Positions 6,866 to 15,680 of a stretch of 52,773 bases of DNA are shown here, piece by piece. The first letter of the stretch is position 1; each line of letters opens with the position of its first letter. Under the pieces are notes generated by a model that searched no databases, was not told the origin of the DNA, and saw nothing but the letters and a program-made list of their open reading frames with translations. Both the position numbers and the translations under genes were made by a program. Origin of the DNA: Phycisphaerae bacterium (GTDB lineage Bacteria; Planctomycetota; Phycisphaerae; SM23-33); NCBI GenBank assembly GCA_030745875.1, contig JASLNT010000088.1:1-52773 (forward strand), given 5' to 3'.

Positions 6866-9667
6866 ATGGATGTTGATCGCTTTCTAGATGAGATTCGCTC
6901 AAGCAGCAGCTATGCGGACCAGATCGTATACGTACACCAGGTCTCTCGGCGAGAGGCCCGTTACGCTCAAACCGCACAACCACTCAGCGACGCCGCAGGG
7001 AACATACTCGCCGCGTCCGGGATCGAACAGCTCTATTCACATCAGGCGGCCGCTATAGACTCGCTTCGCAACGGAAACAACGTAGTTGTAGCGACGGGAA
7101 CAGCGTCCGGAAAAAGCCTATGCTATCAGATACCGCTGATTGAAACGCTGCTGAGCGATCCGGCTGCACGAGCGATACTCATGTTCCCCACCAAGGCGCT
7201 GTGTCAGGATCAGTTCAAGGCGTTTCGTCGGGCGCTGGACGCCGCCGGCGCCAGGGGCGTCCTTGCGGGCGTGTACGACGGCGACACCCCCGCCGATCTC
7301 AGGCGAAAGCTTCGCAGCAACGCGTCGGTGATCTTCACCAATCCCGACATGCTGCATGCGTCGCTGATGTCTCAACACGGACGATGGGCCGAATTCCTGG
7401 CGGGGTTGAGATTCATCGTGCTGGATGAACTGCACGCATATTCCGGCGTGTTCGGAGCGCATGTCGCCAATATGCTCCGGCGATTCGAACGGTTGTGGGA
7501 TCATTACGGCGCGGTCCCCCTGCTGGCGGCGTGCTCGGCGACGATTGCGAATCCGCGCGAGCTTGCATGCGAACTTACCGGGCGAGAGTTTGAACTCATC
7601 GACACCGACGGAAGCTCTCGCGGGCGACGGACATACGTATTCTGGAATCCCCCCAAACGCCGCAACACCAACTGGCGGTCCCGCAAGAGTTCAAACGTCG
7701 AAGCGCACGAGCTAATGGCCGAACTCGTCAGACGGGAGATATCCACCATTACGTTCGCCAAGTCCCGCATGACCGCCGAGATGATCCACCGCTACGTAAC
7801 CGAGCGTCTGGAAGCGGCGGCGCCCCATCTCGCCGAAAAAGTGAGCCCCTATCGAGGCGGATACCTTCCGGCTGAGCGAAGGGAAATCGAACGAAGGCTC
7901 TTCAGCGGAGAGCTTCTGGGCGTATCGACCACCAACGCGCTGGAACTGGGCATCGACGTCGGAGCGCTCGATGCGTGCATAGTTGTCGGATACCCCGGAA
8001 CGCTAGCCAGCTTCATTCAGCAGTCGGGACGCGCCGGGCGAGGCGATCGAGACGCCCTTATCATCCTGATAGGGATGGACACTACTGTAAACCAGTACAT
8101 CATGACCCATCCGGAATACCTCTTCGACCGCCCTATCGAACAGGCGGTGATCGAGCCGGACAACCCTTTCGTAACGCTGGGACACCTCAGGTGCGCCGCC
8201 CACGAACTGCCCCTGGAACAATCCGAAACTCAACAGTTCGGGCCCGACGCCGAGACCGTTCTGGATGTTCTCGAGGGCAACTGCAAAATCAAGCGTGTTG
8301 CGGACCGGTGGTATCACGCATCGGACGAAACACCCCAACATGAAACGCCCCTCCGCGGAGCCGTAGAAGCCAACGTACTGCTCACCGACGCCGAAACGGG
8401 CGAAGTATTCGGCGAGATAGACCGCTACGACGCCGAGCCCATCGTGCATCCCGGCGCAGTCTACATGCACCGGGGCGAAACCTATCTCGTTCTCGATCTT
8501 GATCTCGACAGGAACATCGCAAGCCTGAAACGCCAGGATGTCAGCTACTACACCGACCCGCTGGGCGGTACGGACATTCACCACGTAGACCACATTATGA
8601 GGCGAAAACCATTCGGGACGGGACAGGCGTTCTGGGGCGAAGTCACCGCGTACTTCAACACCTACGCGTTCGAAAAAGTCCAATTCTACGAACTCGACGC
8701 CATCAGCCGCCACGAACTCAAACTACCGACTATGGTGCTCGAAACCATGGGCGTGTGGATCGTACCGCCGGAGGATCTGATGGCCCGCGTGCTTGAGGCG
8801 GGTCTCGAGCATTCGGGGCTGCCCGGGATCGGATACGCCATGCGCATGCTCCTTCCCCTGCTGATGACGTGCGACACGCTGGATTTTTCGCACTCGATCG
8901 GGTCGGTGAACTCGGAGTGGCAGTCGATCTTCATTTACGAACGCTACCCTCACGGGCTGGGCTTCACCGCCAAGGCGTACGAGAACCTTCACATTCTCAT
9001 GCCCATGGTGCTGGACCACATCGCAAACTGCTCGTGCGATGACGGCTGCCCGTGCTGCGTGGGCAAGCCTGCCCGCCAATACAACGATTGGTACGTCGAC
9101 CGCCACGAAGCATGGGTGCCCTCCAAGGCGTCATCGCTGATGATACTCGAAAGCCTTCTCGGCAAGGGCGACAACCTGGACAACCCCGACTGCGGAAGCC
9201 TTACCGACAGCGATGAAGCCCGGACCGTTCGCCTGCGATGCGACCTGCGTCGCAGACTGGAACAACTGCGTCAGCCCCAGGTGTTCCATCCGATAGAACC
9301 CCGAGCGCCCGAAGGGGCGGCGGAACCCGCCGACAACGTCGAAACACCAGACGCCGCGGCCCGCCGAACCACGCAAAAGGAATTCGGAAAGCAGTTCCGC
9401 AAACGGCTGGCCAAGAAGATGCGCACCACGCAACTCGACGCAATGGAGCCCAAAGGCCCGCACATGACCGACAAGGTCACCGGACCCAGCATGCCGCCGA
9501 CCGCGTTTCCGGGCAAACCCGACCAGCCGGAAAGAACTGTCACCGACGCCCAGCAGCAGGAGGCTCATTCGCAAGACCAGCCCGAACCAGTCGAGCACAT
9601 AAAGTTAGGCGATTCACTGGCCTCACGCGCCAGAAAACTCCGCAAGAAGCCCCGCAAACCTCGCTAA
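6866..9667 (+). CDS. YprA/MrfA-like DExH-box helicase, paralogue A
   Basis: A superfamily 2 helicase of 933 residues. Motifs: Walker A GTASGKS at 78-84, DELH at 187-190, SAT at about 224-226, then YRGGYLPAERREIE, TNALELGID and QSGRAGR of the second helicase lobe. The C-terminal half ends with a cysteine cluster (NCSCDDGCPCC) typical of the zinc-binding DUF1998 region of YprA/MrfA. The family acts with MrfB in DNA repair. Unusually, about 160 extra residues follow, charged and rich in Lys, Arg, Pro and Gln and probably disordered. A TTG codon allows an 18-residue extension, but ATG 6866 matches the start of paralogue B, with which it aligns without gaps over the first 190 residues. The stop codon overlaps that of the convergent LamG gene. 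Confidence 0.9.
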   Translation: MDVDRFLDEIRSSSSYADQIVYVHQVSRREARYAQTAQPLSDAAGNILAASGIEQLYSHQAAAIDSLRNGNNVVVATGTASGKSLCYQIPLIETLLSDPAARAILMFPTKALCQDQFKAFRRALDAAGARGVLAGVYDGDTPADLRRKLRSNASVIFTNPDMLHASLMSQHGRWAEFLAGLRFIVLDELHAYSGVFGAHVANMLRRFERLWDHYGAVPLLAACSATIANPRELACELTGREFELIDTDGSSRGRRTYVFWNPPKRRNTNWRSRKSSNVEAHELMAELVRREISTITFAKSRMTAEMIHRYVTERLEAAAPHLAEKVSPYRGGYLPAERREIERRLFSGELLGVSTTNALELGIDVGALDACIVVGYPGTLASFIQQSGRAGRGDRDALIILIGMDTTVNQYIMTHPEYLFDRPIEQAVIEPDNPFVTLGHLRCAAHELPLEQSETQQFGPDAETVLDVLEGNCKIKRVADRWYHASDETPQHETPLRGAVEANVLLTDAETGEVFGEIDRYDAEPIVHPGAVYMHRGETYLVLDLDLDRNIASLKRQDVSYYTDPLGGTDIHHVDHIMRRKPFGTGQAFWGEVTAYFNTYAFEKVQFYELDAISRHELKLPTMVLETMGVWIVPPEDLMARVLEAGLEHSGLPGIGYAMRMLLPLLMTCDTLDFSHSIGSVNSEWQSIFIYERYPHGLGFTAKAYENLHILMPMVLDHIANCSCDDGCPCCVGKPARQYNDWYVDRHEAWVPSKASSLMILESLLGKGDNLDNPDCGSLTDSDEARTVRLRCDLRRRLEQLRQPQVFHPIEPRAPEGAAEPADNVETPDAAARRTTQKEFGKQFRKRLAKKMRTTQLDAMEPKGPHMTDKVTGPSMPPTAFPGKPDQPERTVTDAQQQEAHSQDQPEPVEHIKLGDSLASRARKLRKKPRKPR

Positions 9668-11625
9668 TCGCGTATTACTGGAAGCTCGCCACCTTCAAAT
9701 ATCAACCGAACATCCGTCCCGTTTACGGTAATACTCTTCCGCCATAGTACGCGTGCGGCCTTGTTTTCGAGCGTGTCGATCACTTTCTTGACACCTTGAA
9801 TGACTTCCCGGCTGGCGCCATTGCGGGGGCGCTTCAGCACAACGAGTATATCCTTGCCCATCGCGATCAGTTTCTGCGAGGCGGCCTTGCGTTTGGCTGC
9901 TGACTCGTCGCCCAACTCCTTGATGAGCGCCTCGATCTTCGCGACAAGATCCGCCGGGATCTTTCGCGGAAATGTAATTGAGTCGATCTTGTCGCCTGGA
10001 ACGGTAAGTTCTATTCCTGAAGCAAGGAGCATCTTCAAACTCCCGGCCGAAAGCTTGCCTCTGAGGACCGTCAAGTTCTGCATGGTCAATTCCGACCCGC
10101 CGTCGTCCTGGCGCCGAACTATCCAGACATCCGCGGTCGGAACGCCCACCAAGCCGTAATCGGTCCGAACAGCCAGTCGCTTCTCGCCCAACCGGCCGAC
10201 CAGGCGGTCGCCGCTGGTCAGTATCGCCGTAGTCGCCTCGGTCGGTTCGACAATCTCAGCGGGCAGGTCCAGGAACGTTATGTTGCGATATGGGAGACTT
10301 ATCTCCTCGCCGAGTTTGAGTTTCAATTTCAGCTTCGCCTCAGCCGGAGTCCCAAGAATATACGAGTAGTCCTTCATATCCACCCGGCATAGACCATTTC
10401 GCATCATCGCGATCGACGCGATGGACTCCGAACGGATATCCAGCATCCCGCAGGTTGACTTGAGTCGTATTGTCATCGTCGAACTGTCCCAAGCCAGGCG
10501 GTCGCCGCTGCCGAGCATTGCCATTGCGGAGAACTTCTTGTCGGCCTTGTCGACTGCGGCGGGCTTCTCCGGACTTATGCGATAACCGCACTGCTTGATC
10601 AGGGCGACGGGAATCTTCAGTGTCTGCCCGCCGGGCAACTTCAGTTGCACCACCGGAGCCGCGAGCCTGCCAGCCAACACCTGTTCGTCAGTCAGAACCA
10701 TGCGAACATGCGGCGCCGCAGGCTGGCTTGTCGCAGCGCCGAGGGCGACCTTCGATACGAACCCCACAACTCTGGCTGCGGGGATCTTGAACTTCCCGTA
10801 CGACGTTGTAATCAACCAGTCTTTCTTCTCGATCGTCCCAAGCAGCACGCTGCCGTCGAGCGGGCGAACACAGTCCAGCTTTGCGTTCCGAGGAACTATC
10901 GGCACGCGCAGCGGGACCGACGAGACCACCGCGGAAATCTCCGCCGCAGTCAATGCTCGGTTCCAGATGCACACCTCATCGATCAGCCCGCTGAAGTTCT
11001 CAACGTAACCCTTGCCGATGTATAGCGGATGGTTTGACGCCTTGGCGGTGGTGAATTTGGGAACCTTCTCCGCCTTCAGCACACCGTTGACATACCATCG
11101 CAACTTGCGGGCTTTGAAGTCCCTGACCAGCGCAACGTGCGTCCACTTGCCAACCTCGGCGCCCGTCCAGGCGGATATGTTGTCGTAGGGGGTGTTCCTG
11201 CCCCCGCTTACACCATAGTAGTAATTCACCGAACCACTCGGTTCAACGTTAATAACCCCTTCCCCGCCAACAGCCTTGGCCAGGGGATTCTGTCGGAGAC
11301 CAAGCCTCGCCGGCTTGAACCACAACGCAATAGTCTGATTGCCCGTTATCCGCAACCCTGCGGGGTTGCCCATATCGATATACGCCCTGCCGTCGAGGTC
11401 AAACGCCCTGCCGGACACACCCTTGGCATACTTGACCGCCCCGACAACCCTGCCATGGTGCTTGCCCGCTGAGTCCTTCGCATTCCCTTCGCCCGACCAC
11501 CTCGACACCATGCCGCCGGAAGGCCAGTTGTGATCGTAAATCCCCCCCGCCGCCGACGACACCGAAGCCGCAAGCGCCCACAAACACACAATTACAGAAA
11601 TCCCAGCCGCTTTCAAATAGTCCAT
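9664..11625 (-). CDS. Exported LamG-domain protein with beta-module repeats, paralogue 1
   Basis: First (most downstream) of four tandem paralogues; 653 residues. It begins with a signal peptide (about 1-26). Residues 45-235 form a LamG/concanavalin-like domain (GNQTIALWFKP, GKWTHVALVRDF, LYIGKG, GLIDEVCIWNRALTAAEI), a fold that often binds carbohydrate. Six repeats of about 42 residues follow (248-290, 307-350, 367-408, 412-455, 464-505, 513-553) with the pattern DGxxLxG...TxYGxxxIPxxxV. Residues 556-622 are a helical module (IEALIKELGDESAAKRKAA) like the short HEAT-type segments common in planctomycete proteins. The last 30 residues differ from the other paralogues. Localisation outside the cytoplasm is inferred from the signal peptide; the role is unknown. 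Confidence 0.75.
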   Translation of the reverse strand: MDYLKAAGISVIVCLWALAASVSSAAGGIYDHNWPSGGMVSRWSGEGNAKDSAGKHHGRVVGAVKYAKGVSGRAFDLDGRAYIDMGNPAGLRITGNQTIALWFKPARLGLRQNPLAKAVGGEGVINVEPSGSVNYYYGVSGGRNTPYDNISAWTGAEVGKWTHVALVRDFKARKLRWYVNGVLKAEKVPKFTTAKASNHPLYIGKGYVENFSGLIDEVCIWNRALTAAEISAVVSSVPLRVPIVPRNAKLDCVRPLDGSVLLGTIEKKDWLITTSYGKFKIPAARVVGFVSKVALGAATSQPAAPHVRMVLTDEQVLAGRLAAPVVQLKLPGGQTLKIPVALIKQCGYRISPEKPAAVDKADKKFSAMAMLGSGDRLAWDSSTMTIRLKSTCGMLDIRSESIASIAMMRNGLCRVDMKDYSYILGTPAEAKLKLKLKLGEEISLPYRNITFLDLPAEIVEPTEATTAILTSGDRLVGRLGEKRLAVRTDYGLVGVPTADVWIVRRQDDGGSELTMQNLTVLRGKLSAGSLKMLLASGIELTVPGDKIDSITFPRKIPADLVAKIEALIKELGDESAAKRKAASQKLIAMGKDILVVLKRPRNGASREVIQGVKKVIDTLENKAARVLWRKSITVNGTDVRLIFEGGELPVIRD

Positions 11626-11647
11626 CCAGGTTCACCGTCTTTGAGAC

Positions 11648-11678
11648 ATTAGACTCTCACACTACCGCTGAAGTTCCC
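11648..11678 (-). promoter_or_regulatory. Conserved promoter-like element before paralogue 1
   Basis: On the minus strand GGGAACT (11672-11678) and TCTAAT (11648-11653) are 18 nt apart, and the second box ends 22 nt before the ATG. The same two boxes with identical spacing stand before paralogues 3 and 4. GGAAC plus TC-rich -10 boxes are typical of ECF sigma factor promoters. The element lies within the last codons of paralogue 2, whose stop codon TAA is part of TCTAAT. Confidence 0.55.
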
Positions 11679-13601
11679 ACCGACAGAAGTAACCGGTATC
11701 GGAATGTCAATTCCATTGCGATACAACTGTATTGTGGTCTTGGGCTTGACTTTGCCTTCGAGCGTGTCGATCACTGCTTTGACACCTTTGTTAATCGCCA
11801 AGTTCTTGCTGTTGCTATGACGCTTCAGCACGACGAGTATGTCCTTCCCCATCGCTATCAGCTTCTGCGAGGCCGCCTTGCGTTTGGCCGCTGACTCGTC
11901 GCCCAACTCCTTGATGAGCGCCTCGATCTTCGCGACAAGATCCGCCGGGATCTTTCGCGGAAATGTGACTGAGCCAATCTGGTCGACCGGGACGCCGAGT
12001 TTTACTCCCGAGCCAAGGATCATCGCCAAACTCCCAGCCGTCAGTTTGCCTCGCAGAACCGTCAAGTTCTGCATGGTCAATTCCGCCTCGCCGTCGGCCT
12101 GGCGGAGAATCTTCCAGACACCCGCGGTTGCAACCTTCACCGAACCGTAGTCGGTTTGAACAGCCAGTTGTTTATCGACCAGCTTGCCTGACAGGCGGTC
12201 GCCATTGCGCAGCAGCATCGTAGTCGCATCGGGCGGTTTGGCGATGGCGATGGAAAAGCTCAGGAATGCGACATTGCGGCTTGGAACGCTTATCTCCTTG
12301 CCAAGTTTGAGCTTCAACTTCAACTCCTCAGACGCCAGGAACCCGGTAATCGACGAGAAATCCTTCAGATTCGCACGCCAGGTATTGTTTCTTGCCGCGG
12401 CGATACTCGAGACGATCTCAGGGCGGAGATCCAGCATTCCACAGGCCGACTTGAATCGAATTGTCGCGCCGGAACTGTCCCATAACAGAAGATCGCCGCT
12501 GTTGAGCACGGACGTAGCGGGGAATCTCTCGTCGACCTTGCGGAATTCGACCGCACCTGCGGGCTTTTCCGGGCCGATGCGATAACCGCACTGCCTGATC
12601 TGGGCGATGGGGATCTTCAGCATCTGTCCGCCGGGCAACTTCAATTGCACCAGCGGAACTGAAAGCCTGCCGGCCAACACTTGCCCGTCAGTCAAAACCA
12701 TTCGGATGTGCGGCGCGGCAGGTCGGCTTGTCGCCGCGGGGGCGACAGGTTTCGATAAGAATCCCACAACGCGGGCCGCGGGGATCTTGAACTTCCCGTA
12801 GGACGTTGTAATCGACCAGTCTTTCTTCTCGATCGCCCCAAGCAGCACGCTGCCGTCAAGCGTGCGAACACTGTCGAGTTTTACGTCCCGAGAGATTGAC
12901 GAAACAGTCAGCGGGACCGCCCCCACCACCGCAGAAATTTCCCAGGCGTCCAACGCCCGATTCCAGATACACACCTCGTCGACCAACCCCTTGTAGTTAT
13001 TAACGTAGCCCTTACCGATATACATAGGCAGGCCTGACGCCTTGGTCTTCGTAAATCCCGGCGCGCCTTCGTTCCTCAGCACACCATCTACATAGAATCG
13101 TATTTTTCGAGCCTTGAAGTCGCGAACCACCGCAACGTGTGTCCACTTTCCGACCTTGAACCACTTCCCACTGGTGAAGCTGGTGTACGGTTCGGAATTG
13201 CCGCCGCCCATCCCGTAGTAGTAGTTCAACACGCCGGTCGGTTCGAGGGTGAAGGTCATTTCACCACCGTAGGCCTTGGAAAGGGGATTCTGCCGAACAC
13301 CGAGCCTCGCTGGTTTCAACCACATCGCAACCGTCTGATTGCCCGTTACCCGCAACCCTGCGGGGTTGCCCATATCGATATACGCCCTGCCGTCCAGATC
13401 GAACGCCCGGCCGGACACACCCTTGGCGTACTTGACCGCCCCGACAACCCTGCCATGGTGCTCGCCCGTTGAGTCCTTCGCGTTGCCCTCACCCGACCAC
13501 TTTGACACCAGGCCCTCTGAAGGCCAGTTGCGATCGTACGGGCCGCCAAACGCAGACGACGCCCAGAAACAGGCAATTACAATAACGCTAACCGCTTTCA
13601 T
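11649..13601 (-). CDS. Exported LamG-domain protein with beta-module repeats, paralogue 2
   Basis: Second copy, 650 residues, with a shorter signal peptide (MKAVSVIVIACFWASSAFGG). The order of domains is the same as in paralogue 1: LamG domain (about 38-230), six beta-rich modules, and the helical segment starting IPADLVAKIEALIKELG. It is closest to paralogue 1, sharing long stretches of identical DNA in the N-terminal LamG region and around the helical module. It is the only copy without the GGGAACT/TCTAAT element; its start lies 12 bp after the stop of paralogue 3, so it is probably co-transcribed with paralogue 3. Its final residues (GGNFSGSVRV) are encoded by DNA that also forms the promoter-like element of paralogue 1. 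Confidence 0.75.
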   Translation of the reverse strand: MKAVSVIVIACFWASSAFGGPYDRNWPSEGLVSKWSGEGNAKDSTGEHHGRVVGAVKYAKGVSGRAFDLDGRAYIDMGNPAGLRVTGNQTVAMWLKPARLGVRQNPLSKAYGGEMTFTLEPTGVLNYYYGMGGGNSEPYTSFTSGKWFKVGKWTHVAVVRDFKARKIRFYVDGVLRNEGAPGFTKTKASGLPMYIGKGYVNNYKGLVDEVCIWNRALDAWEISAVVGAVPLTVSSISRDVKLDSVRTLDGSVLLGAIEKKDWSITTSYGKFKIPAARVVGFLSKPVAPAATSRPAAPHIRMVLTDGQVLAGRLSVPLVQLKLPGGQMLKIPIAQIRQCGYRIGPEKPAGAVEFRKVDERFPATSVLNSGDLLLWDSSGATIRFKSACGMLDLRPEIVSSIAAARNNTWRANLKDFSSITGFLASEELKLKLKLGKEISVPSRNVAFLSFSIAIAKPPDATTMLLRNGDRLSGKLVDKQLAVQTDYGSVKVATAGVWKILRQADGEAELTMQNLTVLRGKLTAGSLAMILGSGVKLGVPVDQIGSVTFPRKIPADLVAKIEALIKELGDESAAKRKAASQKLIAMGKDILVVLKRHSNSKNLAINKGVKAVIDTLEGKVKPKTTIQLYRNGIDIPIPVTSVGGNFSGSVRV

Positions 13602-13613
13602 ATGATCTCGCTA

Positions 13614-15563
13614 CTAATTACGGAGGATATCCAACTCAACCTCGTCCTGAATAATGATCTCCGGCTTTACCAGAATCAGATGCGTGCCTTCGAGGGCGCC
13701 AATCACTTCTTTGACGCCCTTTCTGATCGTCGCGTTCTTACTGTTGCTGTGACGCTTCAGCACGACGATTACACCCTTCCCCATCGCCACCAGCTTCTTC
13801 ACGGCGGCTTTGCGTTTCGTCGCCGAAGTATCGCCCAATTCCTTGATGAGCGCTTCGATCTTCCGGACAATCTCAGTCGGCAGCTTGCGGGGCGCGGTGA
13901 CCGAGATGATCCGGTCGGCCCTGACCGAAAGCTTGAGCCCCGAAGCCAGGACCACATCCAGAGTCTTGTCCATCAATTGGCCTCTCAGGACCGTCAGATT
14001 CTGCATGGTGAGTTTCGCCGCGCCATTGGCCGGAGATTCTATTGCCCATACGTCAGCGGTCGGGATATTCACCGTGCCATACGCGGTCCGAACGATCAGG
14101 ACTTTGTCGCTCAACCTGCCGACCAGGAAGTCACCGCCCCTGAGCAAAACCGCAGTCGAATCGGTCGGTTTGGTAATGGCGCCGGACATGGTCAGGTGCA
14201 TAATGTTGCGGCTTGGAATGCTGATCTCCTTGCCGAGTTCGAGTTTCAATTTTAATTCCCCAGACGCCATAGTCCCCTGAATCAATGAGGAGTCCTTCAG
14301 ACTCACGCGCCACATATTGCTTCCAGCCGGAGCGATGCTCGATACGATCTCCGCCCTGATATCGAGTGGTCCGTAAAGTGATTTGAATCGGATTCTCGTT
14401 CCGGAACAGTTCCATACCAAATGATCGCCGCTGCTCAAAACAACCGTGGCGGGGAATTTCGCGTCGGCCTTGCGGGCTTCGCCCGCGCCGGCGGGCTTCT
14501 TCGCGCTGATGCGATAAGCGCACTGCCTGGTCTGATCAAGAGGGATCTTCAGCATATGCCCGCCGGTGAGCTTGAGTTGGATATGCGGCTCGGTGATCCT
14601 GCCGACAAGGACCTGCCCGTCAACCAGAAGCATTCGAACATCCGTCGCAACCGGCTGGCTGGTCGCCGCGGGCGTAATAATCCTGGATGCGAGCCCCACA
14701 ACGCGATCCGCGGGGACTTTAAACTTCCCGTATAGCGTGGTGATAGACCAGTCTTGATTCTGGAACGTCCCAAACAGCACGCTGCCGTCAAGGAGGCGAA
14801 TGTTGTCCAACTTCGCATTCCGCAGAATCACCGGAGCCGCCTGCGGCGCCGACGCGACCACGGCGCCAATATCGGTCTCACTCAATGCACGGTTCCATAT
14901 ACACACCTCGTCGATGAGACCGCAGTAGGTATTGAGGTAACCCCTGCCGATATACAGCGGCAGGTTTGACGCCCTGGCCTTGTCGTATCTCGCGTCGCGG
15001 GTCAGCTTCAAGATGCCGTTGATGTACCATCGCAGCTTGTGGGTCTTGAAGTCCCGAACCACCGCAACATGCGTCCACCTGCCGATCTTGACGACATTAC
15101 CCGACAAGAGAAAGTGGTCGTACGGATGGGCGTTGCGACCGTGCGTTCCGTAGAAATAGGTCAACCCGCCGTCTATTTCAAGGGTGATGGTCATTTCCCC
15201 ACCGTAGGCCTTGGCGATAGGATTCCGCCTCACACCAAGCCGCTCGGGTTTCAGCCACATCGCAATCGTCTGATCGCCCGTGATCTGCAAGGCCGCCGGG
15301 CTGCCGATGTTGATGTGGGCGCCCTTGCCGTCCAGCTTGAACGCCAGCCCTGAAATCCCCGGCGCGTACTTAACTCCGCCCGAGGCGCGCCCGTGATTCT
15401 CACCCGCGGAATCGGCCGCATTGCCCTGGCCCGACCACATCGCAACCAAACCCTTTGAAGGCAAGTTACGCCCAGAGACATCCCCCCCCGCCGGCGACGC
15501 TGACGCCGCAAACACCCACAAACAGGCGATTCCAATAATATCAACCGTTTTCAAACAATCCAT
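13614..15563 (-). CDS. Exported LamG-domain protein with beta-module repeats, paralogue 3
   Basis: Third copy, 649 residues. The signal peptide is about residues 1-27, followed by a LamG domain with GDQTIAMWLKPERLGVR, GRWTHVAVVRDFK and GLIDEVCIWNRALSE. The six repeated modules include GSVLFGTFQNQDWSITT and GDFLVGRLSDKVLIVRT, and the helical module carries IEALIKELGDTSATKRKAA. It is closest to paralogue 4, with near-identical DNA just after the signal peptide. The C-terminal tail (ILVKPEIIIQDEVELDILRN) is unlike the others. It has its own copy of the conserved upstream element. Carbohydrate binding by the LamG domain is possible but not shown. Confidence 0.75.
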   Translation of the reverse strand: MDCLKTVDIIGIACLWVFAASASPAGGDVSGRNLPSKGLVAMWSGQGNAADSAGENHGRASGGVKYAPGISGLAFKLDGKGAHINIGSPAALQITGDQTIAMWLKPERLGVRRNPIAKAYGGEMTITLEIDGGLTYFYGTHGRNAHPYDHFLLSGNVVKIGRWTHVAVVRDFKTHKLRWYINGILKLTRDARYDKARASNLPLYIGRGYLNTYCGLIDEVCIWNRALSETDIGAVVASAPQAAPVILRNAKLDNIRLLDGSVLFGTFQNQDWSITTLYGKFKVPADRVVGLASRIITPAATSQPVATDVRMLLVDGQVLVGRITEPHIQLKLTGGHMLKIPLDQTRQCAYRISAKKPAGAGEARKADAKFPATVVLSSGDHLVWNCSGTRIRFKSLYGPLDIRAEIVSSIAPAGSNMWRVSLKDSSLIQGTMASGELKLKLELGKEISIPSRNIMHLTMSGAITKPTDSTAVLLRGGDFLVGRLSDKVLIVRTAYGTVNIPTADVWAIESPANGAAKLTMQNLTVLRGQLMDKTLDVVLASGLKLSVRADRIISVTAPRKLPTEIVRKIEALIKELGDTSATKRKAAVKKLVAMGKGVIVVLKRHSNSKNATIRKGVKEVIGALEGTHLILVKPEIIIQDEVELDILRN

Positions 15564-15585
15564 CTCAGTTCATTATCTCTCGAAT

Positions 15586-15616
15586 ATTAGACTACCGCCA
15601 TCCCGCCGCAGTTCCC
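15586..15616 (-). promoter_or_regulatory. Conserved promoter-like element before paralogue 3
   Basis: GGGAACT (15610-15616) and TCTAAT (15586-15591) are 18 nt apart on the minus strand, with 22 nt from TCTAAT to the ATG. Here it lies in a true 117-bp intergenic gap, so conservation is not due to coding constraint. Confidence 0.6.
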
Positions 15617-15680
15617 TCGCGATAGAAATAAGTCCGCCAATTCCCTATGATCCCCCCATTGGTCCGGGATAATATTCGGC

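Noticed and set aside
11346..11375. Inverted repeat GCAACCC/GGGTTGC inside paralogues 1 and 2 as a regulatory hairpin
   Set aside because: It lies within a conserved coding block (GNPAGLR) and is explained by codon content and recent duplication.
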